Assembly (NCBI GenBank): GCA_023512835.1
Contig: CM042084.1
Span: forward strand, 12,735,842 to 12,799,841
Length of the DNA: 64,000 bases
DNA from: Taxillus chinensis
Lineage: Eukaryota; Streptophyta; Magnoliopsida; Santalales; Loranthaceae
Direction: 5' to 3'
Made by a program: the position numbers and the translations under genes. This document shows positions 36,340 through 46,499 of this stretch, piece by piece (the first letter of the stretch is position 1; each line of letters starts with the position of its first letter). The notes below the pieces were generated by a model that had not been told where the DNA came from, made no database searches, and saw nothing but the letters and a program-made list of their open reading frames with translations.

Positions 36340-36984
36340 ATGGATTCCCTTCAATACGTTGTATCACCGGTCAAGAATTTGTCAGTCACCTCCAAGCCCA
36401 CAAGGCTAGTGGACTCTGGTTACATAACCAGTGGACTGCAAGCCCAGAGAAAGGAAGCTGAGTATAAGAACTCGGTTGACTTCATCGGGGTCCTTCATGT
36501 GCATGTCCATTGGGCCAGGGACACCCAGAACATCTGCATATACCATAAGCAAGATGTCCATTCGAAGCTATGCCTTACCAGTGACCCAGATGCCGCTGTC
36601 TTCACCAAGATCATCAATGGGGGTGGACAGAATCCGGTCTTTGATGATAGTGTCTGCCTCAATGTGCGGACCATTAATTCTTCTCTTAAATGTGAGATAT
36701 GGATGATGAGTAGGGTCAGGAATTACCTTGAGGACCAATTGCTGGGGTTTGCTTTGGTTCCAATGTCTGACATTGTCATCCAGAATGGCAAGGTTGAGAA
36801 GGAGTTCACCCTTTCTTCTACAGATTTGTTCCATTCCCCAGCTGGGTTTGTGCGGCTATCTCTCTCGTATAGTGGAGCTTCTCCTGAAGTGATGGAAATT
36901 CCAACAAATTTTGCCAAGAGTGCAGTTGTGCAAGGTTCGGAAATATCTGAGTTGGAAACCAATGATTTCAGTAAGTACTTATAA
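36340..36984 (+). pseudogene. C2-domain protein, 5' half of a split gene
   Basis: ATG at 36340 (MDSLQYV). About 211 gene-derived codons, then a short run into transposon sequence and a stop. Residues ~48-165 are a C2 domain (DFIGVLHVHVHWARD, IYHKQDVHSKLCLTSD, TKIINGGGQNPVFDD, CEIWMMSRVRNYLEDQLLGF), followed by FTLSSTDLFHSPAGFVRLSL. This closely fits the plant 'calcium-dependent lipid-binding' C2 family, membrane-binding proteins of unclear role. Family members continue well beyond this point. Here the gene meets MITE sequence after ...ELETNDFS (36,974). The missing C-terminal part is recognised at 54414-54992 on the other strand. A GTAAGT at the junction could act as a splice donor, so an alternative is an unseen 3' exon. 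Confidence 0.8.
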
Positions 36985-37749
36985 AAAATGTTTCTGCTTT
37001 TTTTTTTTTGTCCAAAAGCAGAAGCAATCCAAGGGTTACTTTTAGAAGTTACTTTTACATGAAGCAGTTTTTTAAAAATTAAAATGAAAATATTATCTTT
37101 TCTCTTCATTCTCATCTTGCGTCAACGAGGGATGCGTGCACAAGAGGCCGGCGGGTCGGGGAGAACGAGGGGTGGCCGACGGAGAGACGGGGTGGCGGCG
37201 GGGCAGAGAACGAGGGGTGGCCGACGGGGGGACAGGGTGGCGGCGGGGCAGCGTTGTGGATGAGACCGGGGGTGGGCGGCATCGGTGGGGTGGCGTCGAG
37301 GGGTGGATGGCATCGGCGGGGCAGCGTCAAGGGGTGGGTGGCGTTGGGGGCTATTGGGATGGGATCGGGAAGTGGCGGGAGGGGGCGGGCGGTGTCAGAG
37401 ATGGGGGACGGAGCAGGCGCGCGGCGTCTGGGATGGGAGAGGGGGTGGGGTTGGCAAAGGGAGAGTGCAGCGGGATGAGTGAGGAGGGGTGTGACGGGAT
37501 AAAGAGGGGAGGGATTAGGTTTTTTAAAAAAAATTATAATATAATTAAAAATGATATTTATGTCTTTTGCGTTTTCACAGCACTTTTGTTTTTAATTTAC
37601 CAAACACCTATTACCTGCTTTTAAAATTTAAAGCACTTTTAAAATTATATTTTATTAAATACTCATCTGCTTATTTTTACAGTAGCTTATTTTTTCAGCA
37701 CAGCTAAAAGCAGCTTCTTCTAAAAGCACAATATTACCAAACTAAGCCT
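36975..37749. mobile_element. M2 MITE with GC-rich core, 5' truncated
   Basis: Begins inside the family sequence (TACTTATAAAAAATGTTTC; compare 28,055), runs through AAGCAGTTTTT, a GC-rich core, then TTACCAAACACCTATTA, TAAAAGCAGCTTCTTC and ends near ATTACCAAACTAAGCCT. The first ~70 bases present in the 27,985 copy are absent, so the left edge is a breakpoint rather than a natural end. Confidence 0.65.
37115..37505 (+). repeat. G-rich core of the M2 element
   Basis: Imperfect repeats of GAACGAGGGGTGGCCGACGG / GGGTGGCGGCGGGGCAG and GGGTGG(A/G)TGGC(A/G)T units, strongly G over C on the plus strand. Open frames on either strand are Gly/Arg- or Pro-rich artefacts. Confidence 0.75.
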
Positions 37750-39125
37750 GTTATGATTTATTTCTATGTTTCATACATGTTGGGGTGGTGGCAAAAGAGG
37801 CACATGGTCGGGGAGTTTTATCATTATCGGCTTGATTGCTAATTCAATTGGTTAGACGGTTGAGTTTCTTATTTTTAAAAAATCTAATTAGCCTTATGGG
37901 CAAATTTTGTTAATGTTGCAACTATTTTTTTTACACTTCTTATGTTAGTTATGCAATAATATATCTTATTATATACAAAAAATGATAGTTTGTGTATAAT
38001 ATTTTTTATTTTAAAATATTATAATGAAACAATATTAGTCAAATAAAAATGCCACTAAATTAAAAACAATGAAAACATATAAAAAGCTTAAAAAAATAAA
38101 ATCTTACTATATTTAAAAGTGATAGTTCATATATGACAATTTTTTATTTCCTCAAATATTGTAATTGAACGAATTATTTCAATAAAAGGCGTCATCCAAC
38201 TAATGTATTACATGGCTATCGTAAACCGTCAGTGTTAGATTACGACTGTAACCATTGTTATCATTAGGAACTGTAGCATCAACAACATTCTCATTACACT
38301 CATTAGCGTACACCATTAATAAGTCCCCCCCTCCCCCTCCACCCCCGTAACCTTCCCTCCTTAAACCTCTAAAAGGCTCTCATAATGTTTAAAATCCATC
38401 TCACCAATAGCCATGACTTCATTCTAGCCTCCCACGTGTGCCTAAAAAACCATCAATGGGGACATAGTGAATATAACAAGGGCTGAATTAATTGGTGTAT
38501 GCCATGCGAAAATCTTATGAGGGCATTTTCATCCTAAAAAAGGCAGATAAGGATAATTTAGGGGCATCTTTAGGTATGCGGCATAAAAGAAAAAAAGAGA
38601 TAAGCTGGCCATAAAAGAAAACAACATAGCTGAAATTAAAATTGAATAATAAGCATCTCATTTATTTAAAAAGTTGCTTGTGTTACAGTAAATAAAAGTG
38701 ACATTTTTATAGCTGAACTGAAATTAAAACTTGTTTATTTATCATTAATATCTATATTTTTGTTTGTATTATAGTAAATAATTAATTGTATAATAAGCCT
38801 CTTTTTTTTGGTTGTGTTGCATTAAATATATTTAATGTTGTTATGACATTTTGATTGTTTTATTTTAATGTTTATGTGTAAAAATGTATTTTGTTATCAT
38901 AAGTTAATTATAAGTACGCTTTTATAAATCCAACAGACATCCATTTTAACAAAAGCCATATTATAGTTAAATAATAGTTTCGAAGTTCAAAATTGCTCAC
39001 AGTAGTTACAGATAATTTGGCTATTAGCAAACTTTTAGTCAAATTTAGAGACCTGCAGTAAGATTTAGCTGGCCGGGCTACTATTGTTTTATTATTATTA
39101 TTTTTTTTATAGTAGTTGGATCTTC
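37750..39125. other. Intergenic, no gene seen
   Basis: AT-rich. At ~37,843-37,870 CAATTGGTTAGACGG resembles a Pol III A box, but no matching B box was found. A C-rich stretch lies at 38,322-38,346. Confidence 0.5.
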
Positions 39126-39129
39126 ATTG

Positions 39130-39300
39130 TTGTGGATAAAGGAGCTATGCTTATCCACTAAAATTTGTTTAGTAAATTTTAAAAAAATATTTATAAATTT
39201 TTTAATTTTTTTTATCAAAAGCTGTTTAGTAAGACGCAGTTTTAAAATTTTTAAAATTTCTATATTATCCTCTTACGTCTTCTCCACCTCAACCTCTATC
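39130..39300 (+). mobile_element. M2-like MITE fragment
   Basis: Contains TTTAGTAAATTTTAAAAAAA, ATTTATAAA, TTATCAAAAGCTG and CGCAGTTTTAAAATTTT, matching the order of M2 words at 28,040-28,165. Confidence 0.5.
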
Positions 39301-39344
39301 TACAATCTCCACGGCACCGCCGAAATATTTTTAAAATATTTTTT

Positions 39345-39731
39345 TGCATGTATCGTCAGCAGAGCACTAGTTACACACACACACCATTATGATGTTCATG
39401 TTCGATAGAAGTTAAATGGAATGGTTTACACCGCTTCACTGCCACAGAACAACTCCAACACAATTTTTTTTCATTCTACTTTCTGTTTTATTTAAATATA
39501 AACAAAATTACAGTGGTCCATTGTAAACGCTAAAATCACTCCCAACATCAACAACAAATCACAGCGGTCCACTGTAAATGGTGAAAGCAAGCTAATGCAA
39601 TATTAGAATTTGAAGATGAAAACAAACACACCTAAAACAATCTCATTAAAGGCGCTGCAAGGTATAACATAATTGTGGCATCTTTACTTTCACAGCGACG
39701 TGGAATAAGCCACCTCAGCATCATTTGCCAC
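39345..39731 (-). repeat. RepA copy 2 (left part, minus orientation)
   Basis: The first ~300 bases are a near-identical inverted copy of 45409-45690. The segment at 39,695-39,731 matches the 'ACGTGGAATAAGCCAC...CATTTGCCA' region of copy 5 (48,560-48,600) inverted. The Copia element is inserted here; RepA resumes at 44225. Confidence 0.8.
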
Positions 39732-39873
39732 TGTTAATAATTGCAGAAAAGGAAGAAACGGAACGGAGAAGACGATAGATTTTGTTATAACCACAATCGG
39801 GTTTGTTACAGTGCGACTACTGCTTATATAGGCATAAGCTGTATATGTAAAAGACTCATATGCCCTTAATACA
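39732..39873 (-). repeat. Copia 3' LTR
   Basis: 142 bases; plus-strand ends TGTTAATAATTG and CCCTTAATACA. Adjoins the polypurine tract. Confidence 0.9.
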
Positions 39874-39879
39874 CCCCCC

Positions 39880-40722
39880 TCAAGCTGGCACATAAGGATC
39901 GTGAATTGCCAGCTTGCGTATGAGAGACGCAAAACTTGTCGCTGGCAATTGCTTGGTGAACAGGTCTGCAAGTTGGTGCTGAGAACGAATTGGTAAAAGC
40001 CGGAGCTCCCCTGATGTGACTTTATCGCGGACAAAGTGACAGTCAATTTCCATGTGCTTGGTTCGTTCATGGAATGTTGGGTTTGAAGCTATGTGTATCG
40101 CAGCTTGATTGTCACAGAAGAGTACTGGGGGAGATGAAATGGGCTGTTGAAAATCATTTAAGAGATGTTTCAACCATGTTAGTTCGGCCACAGTCGCAGC
40201 CATTGCGCGGTATTCCGCCTCGGCAGAGGATCGAGATACGGTGGCCTGTTTCTTGGCTCGCCACGATATAAGGGAATCGCCAAGGAAGATGCAAAAGCCC
40301 GTTGTGGACTTGCGAGTGTCAAGGCATGAGCCCCAGTCTGCATCAGAAAAGGCGCGGAGAGAATTGGAAGGATTAGGGGAAAAAAGAAGACCCTGTCCTG
40401 GGTGATTCTTAAGATAACGTAGAAGGTGTTGGGCAGCTTGGAGATGTACGGTACGTGGCTTAGCTAGGTATTGTGTAAGCTTGTGGACAGGAAAACTTAT
40501 GTCTGGTCGGGAGAGTGTGAGATAAAGGAGCTTTCCAATCAGACGACGATAAGAAGAAGAATCCTGATCAGGAAGTAATTCACCTTGGGTGGCAGACAGC
40601 TTGATGGCGGGGTCCATAGGTGTGACTGTCGGCTTGCTGGCTAAATAGCCTGTTTCTTCTAAGAGTTGAAGTGTGAAATGACGCTGGGACAAGAAAATGC
40701 CTTGTGGACAAGCAGTGATTTC
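39880..40722 (-). pseudogene. Copia reverse transcriptase end and RNase H
   Basis: Minus-strand frame from ITACPQGIFLSQR through LLEETGYLASKP, MDP, YRRLIGKLLYLTLSRPDI, ADWGSCLDTRKSTTGF, SWRAKKQATVSRSSAEAEYR, LFCDNQAAIHIASNP, RTKHMEIDCHFVRD and LADLFTKQLP to a stop near the polypurine tract. This is the complete Copia RNase H, undamaged, but cut off from the rest of pol by the inversion. Confidence 0.9.
40682..40722 (+). repeat. 41-bp inversion-joint repeat, left copy
   Basis: Exact inverse complement of 43939-43979. Originally reverse-transcriptase coding sequence (ITACPQGIFLSQR on the minus strand). Confidence 0.92.
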
Positions 40723-43700
40723 ATTTATGCCACCTCTGCACGTGAAATCTGGATGGATCTTAAAGATCGTTATCAACAGCGTAACGGACCCAAAATCTTC
40801 CATTTACGAAGGGAGTTGATGAATTTGAGGCAAGATCGAGCCACTGTAAGTGAGTATTTTACTAAACTTAAAACTTTATGGGAGGAACTCACTCATTTTC
40901 GTCCGGCCTGTTCTTGTTCGTGCGGTGGCGTTAAGGATCTCCTGGATTATTTCCATATGGAATACGTAATGTCATTTCTGATGGGCCTTGATGAATCCTT
41001 TTCTCAAGCCAGAGGACAAATCTTGTTGATGGATCCCTTGCCTTCAATCAACCATGTACTCTCCCTTATTTTACAAGATGAAGAACAACGCCAACCCAGT
41101 CAACACATAATTGACCAAACACGACATGATTCTGCTGCATACACAGTGAAAACAGGCCACTACAGGCGAGGTGAGACTGAGAATGTGAAACCATCGCACT
41201 TCAATTCTTACAAAGGACGAAGGGATCGTCTGTTTTGCACACATTGCAAAATGTCAGGTCATATAGCTGATAAATGCTACAAATTACATGGTTATCCACC
41301 TGGTTATAAATCCAGGGGAGCCACAGCCCATCACATTGTTGCATCTGATGATACTATACAGCAACACTCTTCCCAACACGACAGTGCAGATAAAGGAGAG
41401 TCACGTCTACGACCCATGGAAGGTTTTCTCGAAACCCTCAGTCTTAATCAATATCATCAGCTTATGGATATGTTTTCCACCCACTTGGATGCCCACACTC
41501 AACCTACAAAACCAGATGACTGTCATGTGGGTGCATGTTTTCACGCTACTGTCACACAGGCTCCAAGTAATTATCACAGTTGGATAGTTGACACAGGCGC
41601 ATCACGTCACATATGCTCCCAGGCCACATTATTTCAGTCTTTACATTCTATCCCTGCTACAACCGTCCATTTACCAAATAATTCACATACAATTGTACAC
41701 CTTGCTGGAAACGTCACCCTATGGCGCACACTTACGCTGCACGAAGTTCTGTATATTCCAGACTTCCATATGAATCTCATTTCGGTCAGTGCATTGTTAA
41801 CACACTCCAACATGACGGCTTATTTCGATTCTGAAGGATTTGCAATTCACGATGCCTCCTCAGGATCTGTTGTGGCCAAAGGGAACAATACCCAAAACCT
41901 TTACATCCTGCATAGTGACTTACCACCGATTACTGTCAATGCAGTGAGCATTAATACGTGGCACCAACGTCTGGGCCACACATCTTTTCATATTCTGGAT
42001 GGTCTCAAAGATTTACTGCAGATTGAAAATGGTAAATCCCAACACACCACACCTTGTTATATATGTCCTTTAGCGAAGCAAAGAAGATTACCTTTTTCTT
42101 CACACAACAAGTTATCAAAATCACCATTTGACTTGATACACTGCGACATCTGGGGTCCATATCAAACTGCCGCTTACACTGGACACAAGTACTTCCTCAC
42201 CCTAGTGGATGACTCCACACGATTCACCTGGATTTACCTTTTAAAACACAAGTCTGAAGCCTTAACCGTTATTCCTCAATTCTTCAGCTTTATTGTGACC
42301 CAGTTCCAGGATCGTATTAAAGTTTTCAGATCAGATAACGCACCAGAATTACGTTTTACAGAATTCTTTTAGCGTCAAGGTGTGCTGCATCAATTCTCTT
42401 GTGTAGAGAGACCTCAACAGAATGCTGTGGTAGAACGTAAACATCAGCACTTATTAAATGTCGCACGTGCCCTTCTCTTCCAGTCCAAGCTTCCCATCCA
42501 ATTTTGGACAGACTGTATTATGACTGCAGTCCACATCATTAACAGAACACCTTCCAACCTTTTATGTGGCTCCAGCCCCTTCCATTGTTTGTACAAGACA
42601 CACCCTGAGTACACAGCTCTACGTGTGTTTGGTTGTTTGGCATTGGTATCAACTTTGCAAACCCACCGCACCAAATTTCAACCACGAGCCCGCACCTGCA
42701 TCTTTCTTGGATACCCACCAGGTACTAAAGGATATCGTTTCTATGACCTGCATACTAAACAAGTATTCGTTTCAAGAGATGCCATTTTCCATGAGGATAT
42801 ATTTCCTTTTCACGCTGTTATGCCACCTGACACAGTAAACGACCCTTTTCCACATCTCGTCCTACCCACAGCACCAACTACTCCATCTATACCCGATTTA
42901 CCAGTCATTCCCAACACCAACACCGACATACCTGCACCAACTCCACACTTACCAGCCAACACTAACATTGACATACCCACTACGCCACCATCACTCGATA
43001 CCGACCAATCATCACCACCACAACCAGCAGTTCCATTACTCCGTAAGTCCAATCGACAGCACAATCCACCTTATTATCTTCATGACTATCATTGTCATGG
43101 TATCCATACTCTGCCTGACCATCAATCTCACAATATTCCATATCCAATATCTCGCCATTTATCATATCAGAACATACCAGATAGCCACAACGCCCTTATT
43201 ATGACTGTTTCTTCCCACACTGAGCCAACCTCATACCAGGAAGCAATTGCTTTCCCTGAATGGCGCAAAGCCATGGAAGAGGAGTTGGAAGCTTTAGAAT
43301 CCAACCATACTTGGACTGTTGTTTCTCTGCCACTTCACAAGCATACCGTGGGTTGCAAGTGGACCTACAGGATCAAACATGATACCAATGGTGCTGTGGC
43401 ACGCTACAAAGCACGTTTAGTGGCCAAGGGGTACACACAACAGGCAGGACTTGATTTCATTGAGACATACTCACCGGTGGCAAAATTGGTAACTGTTAAA
43501 GTTCTCTTAGCACTTGCTGCATCCAACGGGTGGGGTCTCCTACAGCTGGATATCAATAATGCTTTCCTACACGGAGACTTGTTTGAAGAGGTCTATATGG
43601 ACCTACCACCTGGGTATACGGCTCATGAGGCCACAGCTCATTCTCCTGGGCGGCTTGCCTGTCGTTTACAAAAATCTATTTACGGTCTGCGTCAGGCTTC

Positions 43701-43979
43701 CAGGCAATGGTATACAAAATTTATGCAGACAATACTTCAGCTTGGCTTTACTCAATCTAGAGCAGATTATTCACTTTTTACCAAGGGGAGTGGTTCATCC
43801 TTCACAGCACTGCTCATTTATGTTGACGACATTATCATAACTGGTCCATCATCTTCAGCTATCGATGAATTAAAGAATCAATTACAGAGCCATTTCAAGC
43901 TCAAAGACCTTGGATCTTTGAGGTATTTTCTGGGTTTGGAAATCACTGCTTGTCCACAAGGCATTTTCTTGTCCCAGCG
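40723..43979 (+). pseudogene. Copia gag-protease-integrase-RT, inverted segment
   Basis: One continuous plus-strand frame with a single TAG at 42370-42372. In order: gag from FIYATSAREIWMDLKDRY; CCHC knuckle CTHCKMSGHIADKCYKLHGYP (aa pattern C-x2-C-x4-H-x4-C); protease IVDTGASRH; integrase HQRLGHTS ... CYICPLAKQ and LIHCDIWGPY, FRSDNAPE; RT WTYRIKHD, VAKGYTQQAG, LDINNAFLHGDL and LIYVDDIIITG. The N-terminal part of gag is lacking apart from a short piece on the other strand at 43980-44061. It cannot be expressed as a full polyprotein. Confidence 0.9.
43939..43979 (-). repeat. 41-bp inversion-joint repeat, right copy
   Basis: Exact inverse complement of 40682-40722. Here it is in its natural RT context (GLEITACPQGIFL on the plus strand) and abuts the minus-strand gag start. 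Confidence 0.92.
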
Positions 43980-44061
43980 CTTGAACAGGGCTTTCATTGT
44001 GATGTAGATAAAAAGGATGATTAGGACGTAGATCATCGTTAATGTCGATTGCTGAAGCCAT
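43980..44061 (-). pseudogene. Copia gag N-terminal stub
   Basis: ATG at 44061 (minus), 13 bases after the primer binding site, reading MASAIDINDDLRPNHPFYLH and then into the 41-bp joint. Confidence 0.7.
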
Positions 44062-44073
44062 ATCTGCAACTAT

Positions 44074-44086
44074 TGCTCTAATACCA
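44074..44086 (-). other. Copia primer binding site
   Basis: Minus strand TGGTATTAGAGCA, complementary to initiator tRNA-Met, directly adjacent to the LTR. Confidence 0.9.
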
Positions 44087-44224
44087 TGTTAATAATTGCA
44101 GAAAAGGAAGAAACGGAACGGAGAAGACGATAGATTTTGTTATAACCACAATCGGGTTTGTTACAGTGCGACTACTGCTTATATAGGCATAAGTTGTATA
44201 TGTAAGACTCATATGCCCTTAATA
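44087..44224 (-). repeat. Copia 5' LTR, lacking its first two bases
   Basis: 138 bases. On the minus strand it starts TATTAAGG, whereas the 3' LTR starts TGTATTAAGG: the terminal TG is absent and the TSD follows at once. Confidence 0.88.
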
Positions 44225-44310
44225 GCCACGCATCGGTGTATTCATCGCTCAAATATAGTGTCTAGCAGAGGTTCGTGTAGAGAGCCTTGAGCCCCAATCA
44301 TAGCGTAGAG
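44225..44310 (-). repeat. RepA copy 2 (right part)
   Basis: Continues from 39731 across the Copia insertion. Matches the inverse of copy 5 (CTCAAATATAGTGTC.AGCAGA, GAGCCC.AATCATA) until ~44,310, where the FAS1 fragment begins. Confidence 0.78.
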
Positions 44311-44614
44311 GCTCCTACCTGAAGAAATGGATCGTGTACGGATCCGCGATCGTGTGTTGCTCCTCATCATGTTTCTCTCCACCTTCAATCTCCCCGAAGC
44401 ACCACCATTGTCGCCTGGACACGGCACCTTGAGTATTGGAGGATTCCAAAGGGCAACGAAACTAGGGAAGCTGGGCGAAGCAATGGTGGATATGTTGCCT
44501 GTTGATCTCGCCTTCACGGTCTTCGTCCCTTCCGAGAGGTCCTTCGAGCTAGACCTTGGGTTGTGGGCGAACGAGAGATTTGCGTAGGCCAAGTGGAACG
44601 ACACTTACGCCGTG
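44311..44614 (+). pseudogene. FAS1 gene fragment, copy A
   Basis: Matches the intact gene from about residue 12 (35,322) to the codons for NDTYAV (35,622). Contains MLPVDLAFTVFVPSERSFELDL; a TAG interrupts it after ANERFA. Both ends are cut. Carries an SPGHGTLS-like insertion after the membrane span, similar to copies B and C (SHGHD), so it belongs to the same lineage as they do rather than to a direct copy of the 35-kb gene. Confidence 0.82.
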
Positions 44615-44779
44615 TAAGGGGCCATGAAGTGTGCACGGACCCATGAAACATTAGGCTTAGAGTCGAGTTTGTAGACTCTTGTGCCAACAAGTTTGAGACT
44701 TCGAGTAGTGTAGTGCATGTAAGTGTTTGATCAGCTTTTAAATCTCTAGTGAGCCACACCACAGTGAGTCAGTGACAAG
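44615..44779. other. Spacer between FAS1 copies A and B
   Basis: About 165 bases with no recognised homology in the window, followed by leader sequence that B and C share. Confidence 0.5.
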
Positions 44780-45408
44780 GGGGTAGCACTATAAAAAAGA
44801 AGCCCTACAGTATGGAGTCCCTGATTCGAATTACAAGAAGACGAAGGCTCTTCCGCCTGAAGAACCGGATCACGTACGGATCTGAGATCGTCTGTTGCCT
44901 CCTCATCGTGATTCTCTCCACCTTCAATCTCCCCGAAGGACCACCATCGTCGCATGGACACGACAAGTCGAGTTTTTGGGGATTTCGATGGGCAACGAAA
45001 CTCGAGATGCTGGGTTAAGCAATGGTGGATATGTTGCCCGACGATCTCGCCTTCGCGGTCTTCGTCCCTTCCGAGAGGTCCTTCGAGTTGGACCTGGAGT
45101 TGCGGGCGAACGAGAGCATTGTGCCGACTAGGTGGAACAACACCTCCACCGTGGTCTCGCGGGGTCCTGGGCTTCTCTGCCACTGCTCGCCGCATCCTGT
45201 CCCGATCGGTGCCACCGAAAGAGGGGTCTTTGTTCGATTCAATATCTGGGTTTGCGGTGCACATTCCAAGGATGACAGTGGTGGTGGAGTTCTGACGGTT
45301 AACGGGGTTAGATCGGAGAGGGTCGATTTGAGGAAGAAGGAGATCGTTGTTCATTTAATGAAGGCTAGCAACCCCTCAGATGAGGTCCATCCATAATCCA
45401 TCGATTTC
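44780..45408 (+). pseudogene. FAS1 gene copy B
   Basis: Coding match starts at ATG 44812 (MESLIRITRRRRLF). TAA after LEMLG; an extra G in the GTCTCGCGGGGTCC region shifts the frame around 45,165, with later bases restoring it (VNGVRSERVDLRKKEI). The 3' end lacks ~60 bases found in copy C: the deletion runs between two ATG-containing sites (TTTAATG...ATGAAGG). About 32 bases of leader (GGTAGCACTATAAAAAA) and ~35 bases of 3' flank (CCATCCATAATCCATCGATT) are shared with copy C. Confidence 0.88.
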
Positions 45409-45690
45409 AGCTTTATATTCTGATACTGTCTTAGGCTCGCTTTCAGCATTTACAGTGGACCGCTGTGATTTGTTATTCATGTTAGGAGTGATTTTGGCGT
45501 TTACGGTGGACCACTATGATTTTGTTTACATTTAAATAAAATAGAAAGTAGAATGGAAAAAAAAATGTGTCGGAGTTGTTCTGTAGCAATGAAGCAGTGT
45601 AAACCATTCCATTTAACTTCTATCGAACATGGACATCATAATGGTGTGTGTGTGTGTAACTAGTGCTCTGCTGACGATACATGCAATCCA
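45409..45690 (+). repeat. RepA copy 3, between the opposed FAS1 copies
   Basis: From TCAGCTTTATATTCTGATAC to GACGATACATGCA. Inverse of 39345-39640, and its start also matches copies 4 and 5 near 46,965 and 48,680. Confidence 0.85.
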
Positions 45691-45779
45691 AAGAGAGGGA
45701 ATGCACATTTCCTATTTTTAGAGGCCACACAAATTTTCTTTAAATTTTTTTAAAATACAAAAATTTATATCATATTTGA

Positions 45780-46455
45780 ATCGATGGATTATGGATGGAC
45801 CTCATCTGAGGCGTTGCTAGCCTTCATCATCTTCGTTAGGCCGAACCGACTGCGTGAACTCAGTGTCCATGATCGCGCTATCCATTAAATGAACGACGTT
45901 CTCCTTCTTCCTCAAATCAACCCTCTCCGATCTAACCCCGTTGACCGTCAGAGCTCCACCGCCACCGCCGCTGCAAACCCAAATATCGAATTGAACCAAG
46001 ACCCCTCTTACGGAGGCACCGATCGAGACAGGATGCAGCGAGGAACGGCGGAGAAGCCCAGGACCCGCGATAGCACGGCATAGCTATCGTTCCACTTGGC
46101 CAACGCAAAGCTCTCGTTCGCCCGCAATCCCAGATTTATCTCAAAGGACCTCTCGAAAGGGACAAAGATCGTGGCGGCGAGATCATCGAGCAACGTATCC
46201 ACCATTGCTTCGCCCAGCTTCCTTAGTTTCGTTGCCCTTTAAAATCGCCTAAAACTTTAGGTGTCGTGTCCATGTGACGATGGTGGTGCTTCGAGGAGAT
46301 TGAAGGTGGAGAGAAACACGATAAGGAGGCAATAGACGATCATGGATCCATACGCGATCCAGTTTTTCAGGCGGAGGAGCCGCTGTCTTCTTGTAATTCG
46401 AATCAGGGACTCCATATTGTAGGGCTTGTTTTTTACAGTGCTACCTCCCTACTGA
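45780..46455 (-). pseudogene. FAS1 gene copy C (opposite strand)
   Basis: Minus-strand ATG at 46415 (MESLIRITRRQRLL), ending DDEG-TAG at ~45,822 exactly as in the intact gene. Two stops after HGHD and in FRRF, a further stop after SRSVPP and a shift in the Gly-rich region. Otherwise full-length: LVFVPFERSFEINLGL-like H1 motif, VLSRVLGFSAVP, VNGVRSERVDLRKKE. The leader and 3' flank match copy B in inverse orientation. Confidence 0.88.
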
Positions 46456-46499
46456 TACCCGATAGAGTGATTAGTGAAGCAAGCCATTTTCCTCCTCCA

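Larger units (their letters stand above)
39727..44229 (-). mobile_element. Copia LTR retrotransposon with inverted core
   Basis: Flanked by GCCAC on both sides (39727-39731 and 44225-44229), a 5-bp target-site duplication. Short LTRs at 39732-39873 and 44087-44224 differ by one base and a 2-bp indel, so insertion is recent. Primer site TGGTATTAGAGCA (minus, 44086-44074) and polypurine tract (minus, ~39,889-39,874) show that the element runs on the minus strand. The RNase H end (39880-40722) and the gag start (44061-43980) are in this orientation. Everything between, 40723-43938, is on the plus strand: an internal inversion with a 41-bp segment present in opposite orientation at both joints. 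Confidence 0.92.

Noticed and set aside
37112..37624. Proline-rich (minus) and glycine-rich (plus) frames
   Set aside because: Translations of the G-rich core repeats of the M2 MITE.
37835..37900. A-box-like CAATTGGTTAGACGG, possible tRNA or SINE
   Set aside because: No B box at the expected distance.
42444..43840. Additional frames on both strands within the Copia pol region
   Set aside because: Shadows of the pol frame, which carries all the diagnostic motifs.
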